From: Anthopleura xanthogrammica
Taxonomy: Eukaryota; Cnidaria; Anthozoa; Actiniaria; Actiniidae
NCBI GenBank assembly: GCA_964019055.1
Contig: OZ025209.1
Span: 3,865,571-3,929,570 of the forward strand
Reading direction: 5' to 3'
DNA: 64,000 nt
Positions 1-13,138 of this stretch are shown one piece after another (within the stretch, counting starts at the first letter, position 1; every line of letters begins with the position of its first letter). The position numbers and the translations under genes are program-made. The notes beneath the pieces are model-generated. The model saw only the letters and a program-made list of their open reading frames with translations, was not told the DNA's origin and made no database searches.

Positions 1-127
1 ACATGAAAAAATGCTATAGAATCTGAAGTTATCTGGGTTGCACAAACATAAAATAACAATGCTTAACCACTGTTTTCATCACTGTTGTCATTGATGGAGA
101 CAACACTAGTGACAGGGAAATAAGGCA

Positions 128-270
128 ATAGACCCCTTGCACATTACATGAAAGCAGCTCAATTTGGAGGGCAGAACAAAAGAATTTAAATCTCATGAGA
201 ATAATTATTGGAATCTATGGTTTTGTTCTCCAAATTGAGCCGCATTCTGACATCCTACAAGGGGTCTATA
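128..270. repeat. MITE-like element, family A copy 1
   Basis: The ends read TAGACCCCTTG and, inverted, CAAGGGGTCTA. Inside them CTCAATTTGGAGGGC is mirrored by CTCCAAATTGAGC. The same structure recurs near 31.2, 36.4 and 50.7 kb. There is no coding capacity, so this is a non-autonomous DNA element. Confidence 0.8.
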
Positions 271-2290
271 CACTACCATTAATCAGAGTGCAGTGCATGT
301 AAAGGTACCAAACAATTTGTTTGATTGACAGCAACTTGTATTGCCCGATTTCTCTGTTGCGACTGTTGTCTCCTTCAGGAATGAAAAAGTGGTAAACAGA
401 ATCACTCAAATGAACAACATTTTGTTTGCAGTTATAGGGCTTTGCCAGTATTTTATATGCTGTGCAAACAAATTGTATATATAATTTTATCTGAATTTTT
501 TATACATAAGATTTAAATTTATAAAAATCAGTACATTTGCAATTAGCATGTAATATATTATTTATCATCATCATCATCAAATTTTAGATTCTATTATTTG
601 GTTTTATATGTAATTAATTCAAAGAACCATGCAGATATGGCAATAAAGAAACCAAAACGAAAAAAATTAGTTTATGCAGAAGAGAATATCTGTGAGTTAA
701 ATAGAGCTCTAACCTGATGCTCAAATGCTTTCTGTCTGTGAGATATAGGAACTCATTTATGACGATATTTTTTAATAATTATTAGATTAAGTACATAATC
801 ACAATATAGTTTAATGTAAATTTATCAAAAATGAAGGAATATCTGGTAACAATATTAATATTTATTAATATATTTAAGACAATAGTCCTTATCGCAGTTG
901 AGCCCATGGCCTAGCAGCATCTTAAATGTGCATCAAAGTGAGGCTATTGGGTCAAGCTCATCAAGAAAAACTGTAAGATAGATTTAGTTTGTTTCATAGG
1001 TTAACTTACAGCTCATATTTGGAAGTTCATATACTGAACATAGTTTTCTTGAAATTGATCACAAGTTGACCTGATAGCTTCCCTTTGATATATGCTCATT
1101 TAGGATAATGCTGGGTTGTGAGCTCAACTGTGACAAGGGCTATTTTGAAGACCAACTGTTCTCTAATATTTCATTTTACGTGAAGTGTTTTTTCAACTCA
1201 TTAAGAAAAAAAAAACAGAAAGACAAAAGTACTAGGTTTAGAACTTTACCAAATAATTTTATTTAAATAAAATTCATTTTCATATAATTTATCTTTGTTA
1301 CTTACTAATGATGTGATGTCAATAAACCTCAACATAAAAATGTCAAGCTGGAACCAGTTGCACAAAGTCTGAATAAGCTATCCATCGTATAAACACTATC
1401 CAGTGGATAAAAGTGCTATCCAGCAAAAAGGTGGATAACAACTCATTACTGGTAGTATTTGAGCTTCCTCACACATGCAACCAAAGTATGCCATCTGGAT
1501 AAAGTTTAAACACTGGAGAAGGATTTATCTGCTAGGAAGTGTTTATTCAGGGTTCATACAACTGGCATCTGACCAATAACCTTTTTTTCCAGGGTCCCTA
1601 GATATGGGGGTGTGGGACAGGAGGAGGGGGCACAAAGGAGGGGGCTCTAAACCCATTTTCGACACTCCTAAGTTAAGTTAGCAGAAAGAGTTAGCTTATG
1701 ATGTCAACTGTTGTTTTGTTGCACAAAACAAGAAATATCAAACTGACTAACTTTTTACCTTTTTCCTTTACCTAACTTACTATGGTCCTCGAAATTCTGC
1801 GAACTCAGACATTTCAACAGCTTGTTGTGAAATTTGTTTTTTAATGTCGTAAATCAAAACTAATCAGTCAGTACCTTTTAAATTTTTGACTGGCGGCAGT
1901 GAAAAACAAAATTCTAACAGGGAACGTGCAACTAACTGTTGATGTAAGATTCACTCAGGATGATGATCTACACTATGTACCGTCTGTCTAATCATCTGGA
2001 TTTGGCTCTTTGTCCTTTATCCCCAAAAACTTTATATTTATAAAGTTCCACTCCCTTTTCTTGCCAATACATGTTTTTATGGTTCGTCATTTATATCCAA
2101 TAGTAACAACAATCCAATAATGAACACTTGGCAATAATTAAGTTGACCATCATTTTGTATAATGGATGTATTTAACAGAAAAACTCCAATATTCTCTTCC
2201 TTGCTTACCTATAATACGCATGAAATTCTTTATTTGACGATATGAGGTGATGTAGTACCAGAAACTTCAAAACGAAGGCTTCAATATAAT
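271..2290. other. Intergenic, AT-rich, no gene seen
   Basis: No conserved reading frame was found. The stretch holds A/T-rich low-complexity sequence and a diverged family D element at 1352-1566. Confidence 0.6.
1352..1566. repeat. Diverged MITE-like element, family D copy 2
   Basis: It begins with ACCAGTTGCACAAAG and TATCCA/GTGGATAA motifs and ends with GTTCATACAACTGGC. The layout resembles the clearer copy at 5063-5209, with larger drift. Confidence 0.5.
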
Positions 2291-2611
2291 CTACTGTATT
2301 TTTTTTGTAATCAACTCCTCCATGCTTCTGGACAACGATCCATCCAGATTCTCTAACCGCCTCGCAGGGCTCTTGGGCTTGTTATAGAATATACTAGAGA
2401 CATTTTCTCCAAATACGCTCCACGCCAGTCCAATAAGCACAACGTTCACAAGAGTACAAACAACAAGAATTAAGCTCAGACGAATTTGCCAGTCTTCAGA
2501 GGAAACGAGTTCATCAATTTGCTTCTTCACAACCTCGTGAAAACGTGTCCAAAATAAAACTGTTTCTGTCCATAACTTAGAAGAGTCTACATAGGATAAC
2601 AGAGTCTCCAT
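2291..2611 (-). CDS. Small single-pass membrane protein, unrecognised
   Basis: A single-exon frame of 106 aa starts at 2611. The N-terminal 40 residues are charged and helical. One hydrophobic segment follows at about residues 44-66 (core LSLILVVCTLVNVVLIGLAW), then a basic and polar tail of about 40 residues. I do not recognise the family. The start codon lies 227 bp from the SLX1 start on the opposite strand, so the two genes probably share a promoter; that position is the best support for it being real. It could also be the last exon of a longer gene, but no upstream exon is needed because the frame has its own ATG and a plausible length. Function unknown. Confidence 0.5.
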   Translation of the reverse strand: METLLSYVDSSKLWTETVLFWTRFHEVVKKQIDELVSSEDWQIRLSLILVVCTLVNVVLIGLAWSVFGENVSSIFYNKPKSPARRLENLDGSLSRSMEELITKKIQ

Positions 2612-2837
2612 TTGTGGTACTAGTGGGTTATTTTATGGTAACTTTGTGTCGTTAATCGCTTGAAGAAGCTGAGAGAAAAAAAATTTACTTTGCAAAGCTG
2701 CCGTCCTCCATGTTGTCCAGCGCAGCCTCGCTTTTGCGACGCACGAGAAGGCATGAGAACTAGTAGTTTAAAAAAATGGCGGACGAAATGTTCAAAATAA
2801 TTTATTTGATATTTTTCTCTCGATAAAAATATAATTA
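2612..2837. promoter_or_regulatory. Divergent promoter region with upstream ORF
   Basis: This 226 bp gap separates two divergent starts. It contains AAAATGGCGGACGA at 2773-2786, which matches the animal YY1-type start-site element. Its ATG opens a 16-codon upstream ORF (2776-2826) that stops 11 bp before the SLX1 start. No TATA box is evident. Confidence 0.5.
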
Positions 2838-4714
2838 ATGGAGAATAACAAGGTAGGAAGAGGATTCCACGGAGTTTATTTATTAAGCTGCATGAATCCG
2901 AGGTACAGGGGACATACGTATATTGGATATACGGTAAATCCCGAGCGAAGGATAAAACAACATAATGGCGGTGTGGATAAAGGAGGAGCTTATAAGACAA
3001 GCAAGAAGAAACCTTGGTAAAACATGATGTATTGATGATACTGTACTTACTTTTAGTTGGTTTTATTTTCTTTTTATGTGCACGCTTGTGTAGCCTGTTC
3101 TCACGGTTTAAGATCTTCATTCTGGGCATACTAGATCTGATGTCGCACCTCTTCTGTTAGTACGGTTATGGGGTTCCTGTGTTTATATATGCGCATCATT
3201 TCTAGTGGGGGTGGGGGCTAGGGTAACGGTTTGTGTGTAGGGGAGAGGGGAGGCTTTGCAGGGGGTAGGGAGGCAGTCTATACATTAATATTAGGGGAGA
3301 GGAGGGTGGGATGAGTGTTGCATAGAATTTAACCTCCTTTTGATGAGAGTATTAACCTGTTGTTTTTCATTACACTTAATTAGGGAGATGATATTGATAG
3401 TACATGGGTTCCCTAATGATGTGGTTGCCCTTCAGGTATGAGCAACAATTTGTTAATCATGCGGCAACCATATATTTGGTTGAAACAATAGGTTTTGAAT
3501 CCCTTGGGTCCCCTTGCCCTCGTTTTGAGGCATTTCAGAACATTCCAAACAAAGGTTTTTGCTCTCATGGGAATAAACATGGTCACTGTGTGATTAAATG
3601 AAGCCCATGAGTTGAATGAATCTTATCCCAGCCTTCATGCAGTGAAGTGCACACACTGCCCTCCATGCATGCTCAAGCATCCATATTCAATTTCTAATAA
3701 AAACTTGCCAAACAGCAGGTAAAAATTCCACAGACCAGGAATCACATCTATTGATAATAACCAATCATCTGTATGTAAGTCACTTTGTTAGTTAATGAAA
3801 TGATTGTTTTCTGATTTAAACTCAGTTTGAATGGGCATGGCAGAATCCACGAAGAACTCGTCGCCTCAAGTACATACAATGTACAAAGAGCAAGAAGACA
3901 AAAGAAAGTCATGTGGCATTTGCATTCAGGATTCTCTCAGAGCTGCTCAGAGTTGGTCCATGGAATAGATTACCTTTGACAATAAGATGGCTAATTCAAG
4001 GTTACCAAATGCAGTTTGATCCTTGTCGACAACCTCCGGTACACATGCCTGTTGCATATGGCCCTCTTACGACTGATAAACCAAAGAAGAAACAAGAAAC
4101 AGTGGATGATGATTTACATATCCCAGCATACCAGAGCAATAGATGTGCCCAGTGTTCAGCTAAAATCAAGGTATTGACGGTAATCTTTTAGAGAGAAGTG
4201 TGGCTAGAGTATAGCCAGTCAGGCAGTAGAATTTTGTGCATCCTAATGAGAATAACAGTTACTGTAAGTTACAGAAATTTTCAATATTATACAAGCTCAG
4301 TAGTTATAAGTTACCCATTGGAATTTGGCCATCATTAAAAAATGTAAAAGATATCAGTAATCAATTTTGATTAACAGAAGCAGGGAAAAACATTTTAGCA
4401 TACAGCTTGCATCTTTCAAGTTCTTGTAATATTGAAAACTGCCATAACATTTTATTTTCCAGATTGAAGAATCTACGGTCCACTGCCCTAAACCTGAATG
4501 CACTATGAAAGCACATACTATCTGTTTAGCCAAGGCTTTTATTCGTCACAACAATGAGGATGGGATATTCTGTATTCCACTAGAGGGAAAATGTCCTGGA
4601 TGTCAGGGTGATGTTTTATGGAAAGACCTTGTAAAACCATCAGAAACAGTGAAGCAAGATGATGACATTGATGATGATGATGAACCACACTGGACACAAA
4701 ACCTAAGACAATGA
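2838..4714 (+). CDS. SLX1: Structure-specific endonuclease subunit SLX1
   Basis: Four exons: 2838-3016, 3384-3435, 3826-4170 and 4463-4714, all with GT-AG borders and joining in frame to 275 aa, the same length as human SLX1. The N-terminus is a GIY-YIG nuclease domain (GVYLLSC at residues 12-18, then [19 protein letters not shown]). The short 52 bp exon 2 supplies [16 protein letters not shown]. The middle carries the conserved FEWAWQ and RLPLTIRW segments. The C-terminus is a zinc-binding RING-like domain with CAQC, HCPKPEC, HTICLA and CPGC. In other animals SLX1 is the catalytic partner of SLX4 and cuts Holliday junctions and flaps in the nucleus. An upstream ORF precedes the start. The protein ends in an acidic [12 protein letters not shown] tail, as in the family. 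Confidence 0.95.
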
Positions 4715-4748
4715 ATCCTGAACCTCTCATAATACAATGGAACAATGG

Positions 4749-4916
4749 AATAGCCCACTTTTGATATTCTGGTTTAGTGATCATACACAAAGCAATTCGA
4801 GACGAGCTCTGGGGAAACAATGGAGCAATCCTAATATATTCTTTTGCTTCCCCAGAGCCTTGCCTTGAATTGCTTTTGTGTGTGATCACTCAATCAGGAA
4901 ATCAAAAGTAGGCTAT
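4749..4916. repeat. Inverted-repeat MITE-like element (family E)
   Basis: Imperfect inverted arms of about 60 bp run from ATAGCCCACTTTTGAT to ATCAAAAGTAGGCTAT. Inner arms carry GTGATCATACACAAAGCAATTC and its mirror, and CTCTGGGGAA against TTCCCCAGAG. It lies just after the SLX1 stop codon, so it may be transcribed in the SLX1 3' UTR. Confidence 0.75.
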
Positions 4917-5062
4917 TCCTGACTACTACCATGTACTTAGTATTTTTTCATGGGCCAAGTAAAATCACTCTAACACAACTATGCTTAGGTTAAGACCTAG
5001 GAATATCCATACAGGAGTTGATTAGGTTAGCTTTATACTGAAAATAATACAACAAACTACTG

Positions 5063-5209
5063 GGCCCGGTTGTACGAAGGATGGATAGCACTATCTGATG
5101 AATAAATCTTATCCAGTGGATAAGTTTATAGGATAACAGCATCGACTTATTCACTGTATAAGGATTCATCCATTGGATTGCACTATTCATCCTTCGTACA
5201 ACTGGGCCC
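5063..5209. repeat. MITE-like element, family D copy 1
   Basis: Terminal inverted repeat GGGCCCGGTTGTACGAAGGAT pairs with ATCCTTCGTACAACTGGGCCC. The interior repeats TTATCCA/TGGATAA motifs. It sits between the converging ends of SLX1 and NDUFS8. Confidence 0.8.
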
Positions 5210-5325
5210 TGGTATATCATGCAATTATCGAAAATGGCAGTCGCATACACTATAATTTGTAAATACTGGAAGATGAAATGTGTACAAAATACATACACAA
5301 TATATATTGACTGAAAATCAAATCA

Positions 5326-5331
5326 TTTATT
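5326..5331 (-). terminator. Candidate polyadenylation signal for NDUFS8
   Basis: TTTATT on the plus strand is AATAAA on the minus strand, about 230 bp past the NDUFS8 stop codon. A second A-rich AATAAA-like site lies close by. Confidence 0.45.
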
Positions 5332-5559
5332 ACATTTGTATACATATCAAATAAAAAGACATATATAAACCAACTTCAACTCCAAAAGAAGTTTACATGT
5401 TATTACCGAGATGCTGATATATGGAATCATGAATCTGGAGAAATTGGAGGTCCTTTACATGTACATGTAGTTCAGTCCCAGGTGCCATGTCCTATGAACT
5501 CACCATTTTAAAAACAGAATAGTCACACTAGTTGATCAATGCAATATGGAAGAAATAAT

Positions 5560-7220
<1,661 letters not shown>

Positions 7221-7326
7221 TTTGGATGAGGTGCGCAAGGTTTGATGGGTATTTTATGACTCCAAAGGATTGTGGGTCAAGGTATGAGGTCGCAATGCAT
7301 GATGGTACAAGGTGCTGTAAACAAAA
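7221..7326. promoter_or_regulatory. Divergent promoter of NDUFS8 and TMEM17
   Basis: The gap between the two start codons is only 106 bp. Both starts fit the AANATGGCG pattern: AAAATGGCGCAG for NDUFS8 and AAAATGGCGGCC for TMEM17. No TATA box is visible. Confidence 0.6.
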
Positions 7327-9086
7327 ATGGCGGCCAACATTGGGCAGAGTTTACGATCTGCTGTTACATCAGTAACAGAGACCGTGTTCCCGATGTCTCG
7401 GTCGATCAGGGATTACCCAAGACATCAGCTTATCAACGCTGGTAAGGAATGGCGGAAATCTCTTGCATATCGAACAAAACTAATTTCTACAACGCGGTCC
7501 AAAAATCAGCTGAAAAAAATTGCTTTTTGAAGGAGGTTCACTTTGACTTCCAGTTGTTTTTTAGCTTAAATCTTTTATACGGCATATCTTCTACTATCTA
7601 CTGTTTTTCCTGAGAAAAGCTTAGAAATTTGATATTGTCCTTTGCTAGAAAAAAAGTTGTATGCCAGCCTGGTTTCCATGGATACAGACCTCTGTCATCG
7701 GGAGTGCAGGCAATTTTCCCCAAGGGGTGTAAGGAGGGTCAAATAAAATATCTCAAATGCTGGCAAAAATAGGGTAGAATGAGCAAAGTCTTAGTGTTAT
7801 AGAGTGTTATGAGCAGAAATTGCAGCATAGAAGTAGAAAGTCTAGAGCACCCTTAATTTGTCATTTGTATGTCTTTGTCCTCTAAAATGACCACAACAAT
7901 GACTATTTGCGTGCTTTTTTATAGGTAATGAGCTGGTTTCAGATTTATCGTTACAAATGGCACTATACTTTAACGTGTACTTTTCACCTTTCTGGTTTTT
8001 GACAGCAGTGGTCATGTTGGCAGCCAAGGTACATATGGCTTTGTATTTTTGAAGAAAAATGTCTAATGCAGTTGCTTATCAAATCTGTTTATAATATTGA
8101 TAGGAATAAACAGAAAAATGCAATCATTTCATTCATTTTCATTAATAAAATCAACACTATTAAACCTTTAATGATCTTATTTGAAATAGCTGTATAATAT
8201 GTTACCGTATATTTTATTGCAGTATGACAGCCTCGACTTCTACTATAAATTTGTTTTGATTGCTATCTATGTCGTTATGGCAATCGTGGAAACAACCCGA
8301 CTTTACCTTGGCTATATTGGGAACCTCCAGGAAAGGGTACGATATGGTTTAAGAATTTAATATCTGTATTTAGTCATGGTGCTTTCACACCATGGGACAT
8401 CACAACACACACACATAATTTCAAAACATTCAATATTCTATTCTGCAACTTTCTATTTTTAGTGAAGGTGAAAAACCAGAAAACTCAGAGGAAATTCCTC
8501 ATTACAATAGAGAGAACAACACATCAATTAAACTGTATTTGAATAAGCCATCTTCAAGGATCCATTTCACAATGGACCTCTTTGCCTTTTTTTTCCATTT
8601 TAAGACCATGTGTCATTCCTTAGAGTATCATTTCTTTGTTTAATAGTTGTATATGACAAGAAACACAAATATGTCCAACTCAAGCAAAGCATCTTATTCC
8701 CAAAAGAAAGATGCATGATCTGTTATAGGAAAGCATTACACCCAAACCAAAAAAGTCTACCTTCTCACCATTTCATTTACCTTCTGTTCTTAATGTGTTT
8801 GCAGGTTCCTGAACTTGCTGGCTTTTGGCTTCTCACCTTAGTTCTTCAGCTGCCTCTAACATTTGTTCTACTGTTCAATGAAAGTATGCTTATCATGCCA
8901 ACAGAACGAGCCATGAACATTCTCATGACATTATTTGTGGTGTTTGAAACAATCCAGGGATACAGAGCAATCAAAACACTAACAGGTCATCAAGTATCCA
9001 AGTTTCACTTACACCAATTTGATGAATTGACAGACATGCAAGATACACAAGAAAGAGGACCAGAAGAAATTGGATTTAGGTCATAA
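7327..9086 (+). CDS. TMEM17: Transmembrane protein 17, ciliary transition zone
   Basis: Four exons: 7327-7441, 7925-8028, 8223-8336 and 8805-9086, joining in frame to 204 aa (human about 198). The conserved core begins NELVSDLSLQMALYFNVYF and continues through four hydrophobic segments: SPFWFLTAVVMLAA, YKFVLIAIYVVMAIVE, LAGFWLLTLVLQLPLTFVLLF and the segment around ILMTLFVVFETI. The junction motif RLYLGYIGNLQERVPELAGFW, split across exons 3 and 4, is diagnostic. The C-terminal FHLHQFDEL matches the family. TMEM17 belongs to the B9/MKS module at the ciliary transition zone, which controls membrane-protein entry to cilia. Intron 3 holds a decayed family B element. Confidence 0.93.
8571..8730. 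repeat. Decayed family B element in TMEM17 intron 3
   Basis: ATGGACCTCTTTGCC, AGACCATGTGTCATTCC and the AACTCAAGCAAAGCATCTTATTC region match the family B copy at 15612-15819 with many changes. Confidence 0.55.
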
Positions 9087-9099
9087 AAGATCATCTTAT

Positions 9100-9255
9100 T
9101 CACCACTTTCCATACATCAGTTCACTGGTCAAACACAAAGCACTAATTTTATTGAGGTACAAGGTACAATTTTGAATTATCCTTTGAAACTACCTTGGAG
9201 CCTCAATTGTATGCTTTGTTTTTGGCCAGTGAAGTAATGTATGGAAAATGGTGAA
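9100..9255. repeat. Inverted-repeat element after TMEM17 (family F)
   Basis: TTCACCACTTTCCATACAT at the left pairs with ATGTATGGAAAATGGTGAA at the right. CACTGGTCAAACACAAAGCA is mirrored imperfectly. It lies 14 bp past the TMEM17 stop, probably within its 3' UTR. Confidence 0.7.
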
Positions 9256-9323
9256 TTATAAAAGACCCTCCTCTGCAGGCACCTTTTTTCTTTTATTTTC
9301 TTTGGTGCTTTGGATTCCTGTGT

Positions 9324-9329
9324 AATAAA
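9324..9329 (+). terminator. Candidate polyadenylation signal for TMEM17
   Basis: AATAAA within TGTGTAATAAAGTGG, about 240 bp after the stop codon. Confidence 0.5.
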
Positions 9330-9606
9330 GTGGCAAAGATTCTGTGCTCAGTCTCCCTCAATCACAGGTAGCTGAGAAAATAAGAATCCTCAAAGCAAAG
9401 AGATACCTGAAGAGGAGATTAATTAGACATGTGTACTACTAAAAAGTCACATATTATTTAAAGGTTAACAGAGTTGCAAGTTTGATAAGAGTATATTATT
9501 ACATGTATATGTTACAAATATTTATATAGATAGTCTTAGAACATTTGTATATATGTAAATGAGATTTTTCCACAAACTTTAAATTAAAAAAATATTTATG
9601 GTACTA

Positions 9607-10755
9607 TCAAACACTGTCAGATCGTATCAAACGGGAATACAAAACATGAGAAACTCCAGAAACAAGAGTTTGGTTGGCAAACTCCAAGATCAGTTGTATC
9701 AAAGGAAAAGGTAGAAATGTTTGAGGATCCCCTTGTGGTTTTTCACTCTCATCTTCCATCCATGTTTTCAGTAGCACAATCATTGCCTGTGGGAAGAGTT
9801 CCACAATGACTCTCTCGGCAGGAGGTAGACTATCGATCGTTGCAATGTGTCTTTTCTTAAACTCTGTTACTTTCTGAGAAATTTCTTCTTTGTACTTTCT
9901 AAACTTATTCCCCACCCAGTAACTTATTGTGTACAGAATCTTCTGTTGGTGATCCATTGAAGAAAGCTCAGTAGAATGTTCTAGAGTTTTATAACTTTGT
10001 AGCAGAGTTCTTAAGGTTGTAACTATTACATCAAATTCACTGCTACTGTTACCAATGTCACAAGTTCTTGTCAGGTCTGTGAGCTCTGGTAAAATATCTC
10101 TATATTTCCAGTGAGGCGTTTGTTCTTTTTCAACATTTTCAATACTCTTATCTGTGTTTTGCTCTGCAAGATTTGTGTTTCTAATTTCCAAAGAGACATT
10201 AGGTGTGATTTGTTTTGTGCTACATGGAGCACAGCATGCAGCAGATGCAGGAACATCTGTCCCATCTGATTCCTCTTTCTCAACATTCATTTCTTCTCTC
10301 CTGTTTTCACATATGTCGAATGGTAAAAGATTCACAACCTCACTCAATAACTGATCCCCAAATCTCAAAGTCCAAACACCTTGCAAACACTTCAATAAAT
10401 CTAACTGCTCTAACCGAGAATACATCCCAAAAGCGACTCTAAAAAGACCTTGTATACTATAAAACCAAACTCCTTTGCCAGTTCCTTGTATTCCATTAAT
10501 TCGTACATGAGAAGGAAAGTTAACTCTTGTCGCAAGACCCTTCTTGGAAAATTTCGCGTGAGTTCTTGGAAGATTCGAGATAGAAATCGAGCAGTTAGCC
10601 AATACATCAGCCCCTAAAAACAAAGGTATGTGTTCTCCACATAATTTAGCATTGAATATTAACTCTTCCTTTGACTTGAGATGCAAGAAACGGAGTTTTC
10701 TGGATGCGAGAAATAATTCTTGCAATTTGATTTGAACTTGTTGTTCGTCCGCCAT
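9607..10755 (-). CDS. Uncharacterised 382 aa protein (403 aa from an upstream ATG)
   Basis: One uninterrupted frame reaches an upstream ATG at 10818 (403 aa). The ATG at 10755 (382 aa, MADEQQVQIK) is preferred because it lies in AAAATGGCGGACGA, the same start context as neighbouring genes. The N-terminal 160 residues (from LFLASRKLRFLHLKSKEEL to about LLSEVVNLLPFD) look globular. A polar linker with many E, T, S and N follows, then a helical C-terminal part ending FPLIQLILEFANQTLVSGVSH. I do not recognise the family. A glycine-rich GIQGTGKG resembles a P-loop but lacks the S/T after GK. The start is 241 bp from tektin-1 on the other strand. Function unknown; it is clearly a real gene by length and position. 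Confidence 0.8.
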   Translation of the reverse strand: MADEQQVQIKLQELFLASRKLRFLHLKSKEELIFNAKLCGEHIPLFLGADVLANCSISISNLPRTHAKFSKKGLATRVNFPSHVRINGIQGTGKGVWFYSIQGLFRVAFGMYSRLEQLDLLKCLQGVWTLRFGDQLLSEVVNLLPFDICENRREEMNVEKEESDGTDVPASAACCAPCSTKQITPNVSLEIRNTNLAEQNTDKSIENVEKEQTPHWKYRDILPELTDLTRTCDIGNSSSEFDVIVTTLRTLLQSYKTLEHSTELSSMDHQQKILYTISYWVGNKFRKYKEEISQKVTEFKKRHIATIDSLPPAERVIVELFPQAMIVLLKTWMEDESEKPQGDPQTFLPFPLIQLILEFANQTLVSGVSHVLYSRLIRSDSV

Positions 10756-10996
10756 TTTGAATTGCCTTGGTACACCGCTGGTCTTAGATCCTGGGCGCAA
10801 GTAATTGATATCCACCAATCAGGATGTATGTAGGTTGCATAGCAACAAGGCAAACAAGCAGAAGTTACTTTGTGTATACGAACACAGCAACAAGAGGTTT
10901 AGTTGAAAGTTGCTGTTGAATTTGTACTGTTCTTGGCCCGATTTACTGACCGATCTCTTCGAAAATTTACAGACAAAATCCTAGATTATCCTTACA
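10756..10996. promoter_or_regulatory. Divergent promoter with CCAAT box and X-box-like site
   Basis: The interval holds CCAAT at 10815-10819 and GTTGCATAGCAAC at 10834-10846. The latter has both half-sites of an RFX X-box but a spacer one base shorter than the classic form. Tektin-1 is a ciliary gene, and RFX control of ciliary genes is well established, so this is a plausible but unproven RFX site. Confidence 0.45.
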
Positions 10997-13138
10997 ATGG
11001 CTAGGCTTGTTCAACCTCCACCGAAATACGTTCCCGAGGAATGGCACGCTTCAAATCATCTTCAGTATTTCACAGCTGAGAAAGAGCGTGCGGCAGCAGA
11101 AAGACTGCGGGATGAAAGCGAAAGACTTCGCGTAGAGATCGAAGTTCGTACCGTAGAGACTCAACAAGACGTGAATAAGAAGCTAGACCAGAGACTTAAT
11201 GATATCAACTATTGGAAATCAGAATTAGACAATGAACAAGAAGCTACAGAGAATGAAATCGCAGCCATGCTTGAGTTCAAAACTAGACTGACAAGAGCTT
11301 TGGCTGACACAGAGCTTCCACTAATGATAGCACAGCAATGTCTGGTGAACAGGGAGAAGAGAAGAGGGGTTGATCTTGTTCATGATAACGTAGAAATGCA
11401 GCTCTTGAAGGTAAGTAGGACTAGGGACTATAGATAGAGTTATATACAGAATTGTAATGGTAACATTATAAAATGATATCATATCCATCCACCATTAGTA
11501 AGTGATCCTTGTTGTAAATACTTTTAGGAAGTGGAAGTTATTGGAGGAGTTCAAGCTTTGCTACAAAGAACTATTGAACAAGCAACTGAACAAATAAGGT
11601 AAACTTATTATCTAGATTTAACATATTCATACTTAAGGCAGAGTTTGTATGACTGTAAAATTTCGTACCATGCCGTGTATGAGAGTGCCATTGTTGATCA
11701 TTTGAACTTATATGCACTGTGATTGGTTTAAAGTATGTCAACTAACTTCAGTCCCCAGTAAAAGTCCTACATACCATACCATTTCAGAGTCCTGCCGAAT
11801 CTACTCTTACTAGCAAGCAATAGTCCCCTTCACAGTTCCCTTCACCATTTTGAAAGGTAGCCACACCTATGCATCAAAGCAAGACATGAGTTGACCTTGC
11901 AATGATCTTTCAAGAGACCTTTTTTAACATCTTAGACAATTATTCACATCTCTATTATTGTAAGGTCACATACCTCATGTCTCGCTTCAATGCAAAGGCA
12001 CAGCTACCTTTCAAGATGGCACAGAGAACTGTGAAGGGAACTATTGGTTTTTTCTTACAGGGATACGGGGAGATTGTTTGCTGGAAAATCAAGTCATATA
12101 ATGACCACATTTTCCATTTACCAACAGGTTGTTGCGCTCAGCAAAATACTACTTGCAGAAGGACAGGAAAGACAAGTTTCAGGCCATCAACATTGACAAC
12201 ACTTGTGCAACATTATCTAATGATTCACCAGGTCTTGGCTATGCTACAGATCCTGTCAAGATTGAGAAAAAGTGAGTACAAATTTGTTTTCTTGTTTATA
12301 TAAAATTAAAATAGTTTCTGGAAGGGAGAGGGAGAAAACTTGGTTAGGTTAATAAAGTTAACCATTTTTGGAAAAAGATGAATAAATATATTATTTTTCA
12401 GTTCTGTCACGCCTGAAGATTGGGAAGAGTTCTCCAACAAGAATCTCCTGAAGGCACAACGTGAAAACAACTCTGCATCTAACCTCCGCAGCATCATTGA
12501 TGGCATCCTGATGCAAACACTAGATGACCTTATGAAGCAATGCAGAGCTGTAAACCTAGCTTTTGAGCACAGAATTGAAGAAACTCTCAAAGCAAAGACA
12601 AAACTGGAAGATCACTTGGTTAAGGTAATATATTACATCAAACCGTTTTGATTCTAAGGAGGGAGGGGACAGTACATTGCCCCCTCCTAACTTGTCAATC
12701 ACCACTTAATCAAGAGTTGTAAAAACATCTTTAAAAATAGTTCACTAATGGGATAATTTTTCTATTCTGTATCATTTTCAGGTGAAAGAAGAAATCGAGG
12801 CCATGGAGGAAAACATTGCCACACTGAAGAGAGCCATTGCTCTCAAAACAGCGCCAATGAAGGTAGCTCAAACTCGCGTTGAGAACAGAACTCAAAGGCC
12901 AAATGTAGAGCTCTGTCGTGACCGTGTCCAGTACAGGCTTGTGAGTGAAGTCATAGAAATAAGCACCAACGTTGAAAGACTACAAGAAAAGTTGGCTGAA
13001 GCAGAAATATCTCTGAAGGGGTTGATACGACGACAGCTTTCATTGGAAGAAGATATCGACATCAAAGCCAACAGTCTGTTCATTGACAGAGATCAATGTG
13101 TGGAGCTGCGCAAACAAATCAATCATCTTCCACACTAA
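10997..13138 (+). CDS. TEKT1: Tektin-1
   Basis: Five exons: 10997-11410, 11528-11598, 12128-12271, 12402-12624 and 12782-13138, joining in frame to 402 aa (human 418). The start MARLVQPPPKYVPEEWHASN is typical of tektin-1. Long heptad coiled-coil stretches fill the protein, with the conserved DVNKKLDQRLNDINYWKSEL and LLRSAKYYLQKD. The tektin signature nonapeptide RPNVELCRD is intact in exon 5. Tektins lie inside the doublet microtubules of motile cilia and sperm flagella and stabilise them. The gene is head to head with the uncharacterised gene at 9607-10755 and converges on the DEG/ENaC channel gene, whose stop lies 560 bp away. Confidence 0.95.

Noticed and set aside
10471..10494. P-loop-like GIQGTGKG in the uncharacterised protein
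   Set aside because: The residue after GK is G, not S or T, and no Walker B or other NTPase motif follows.
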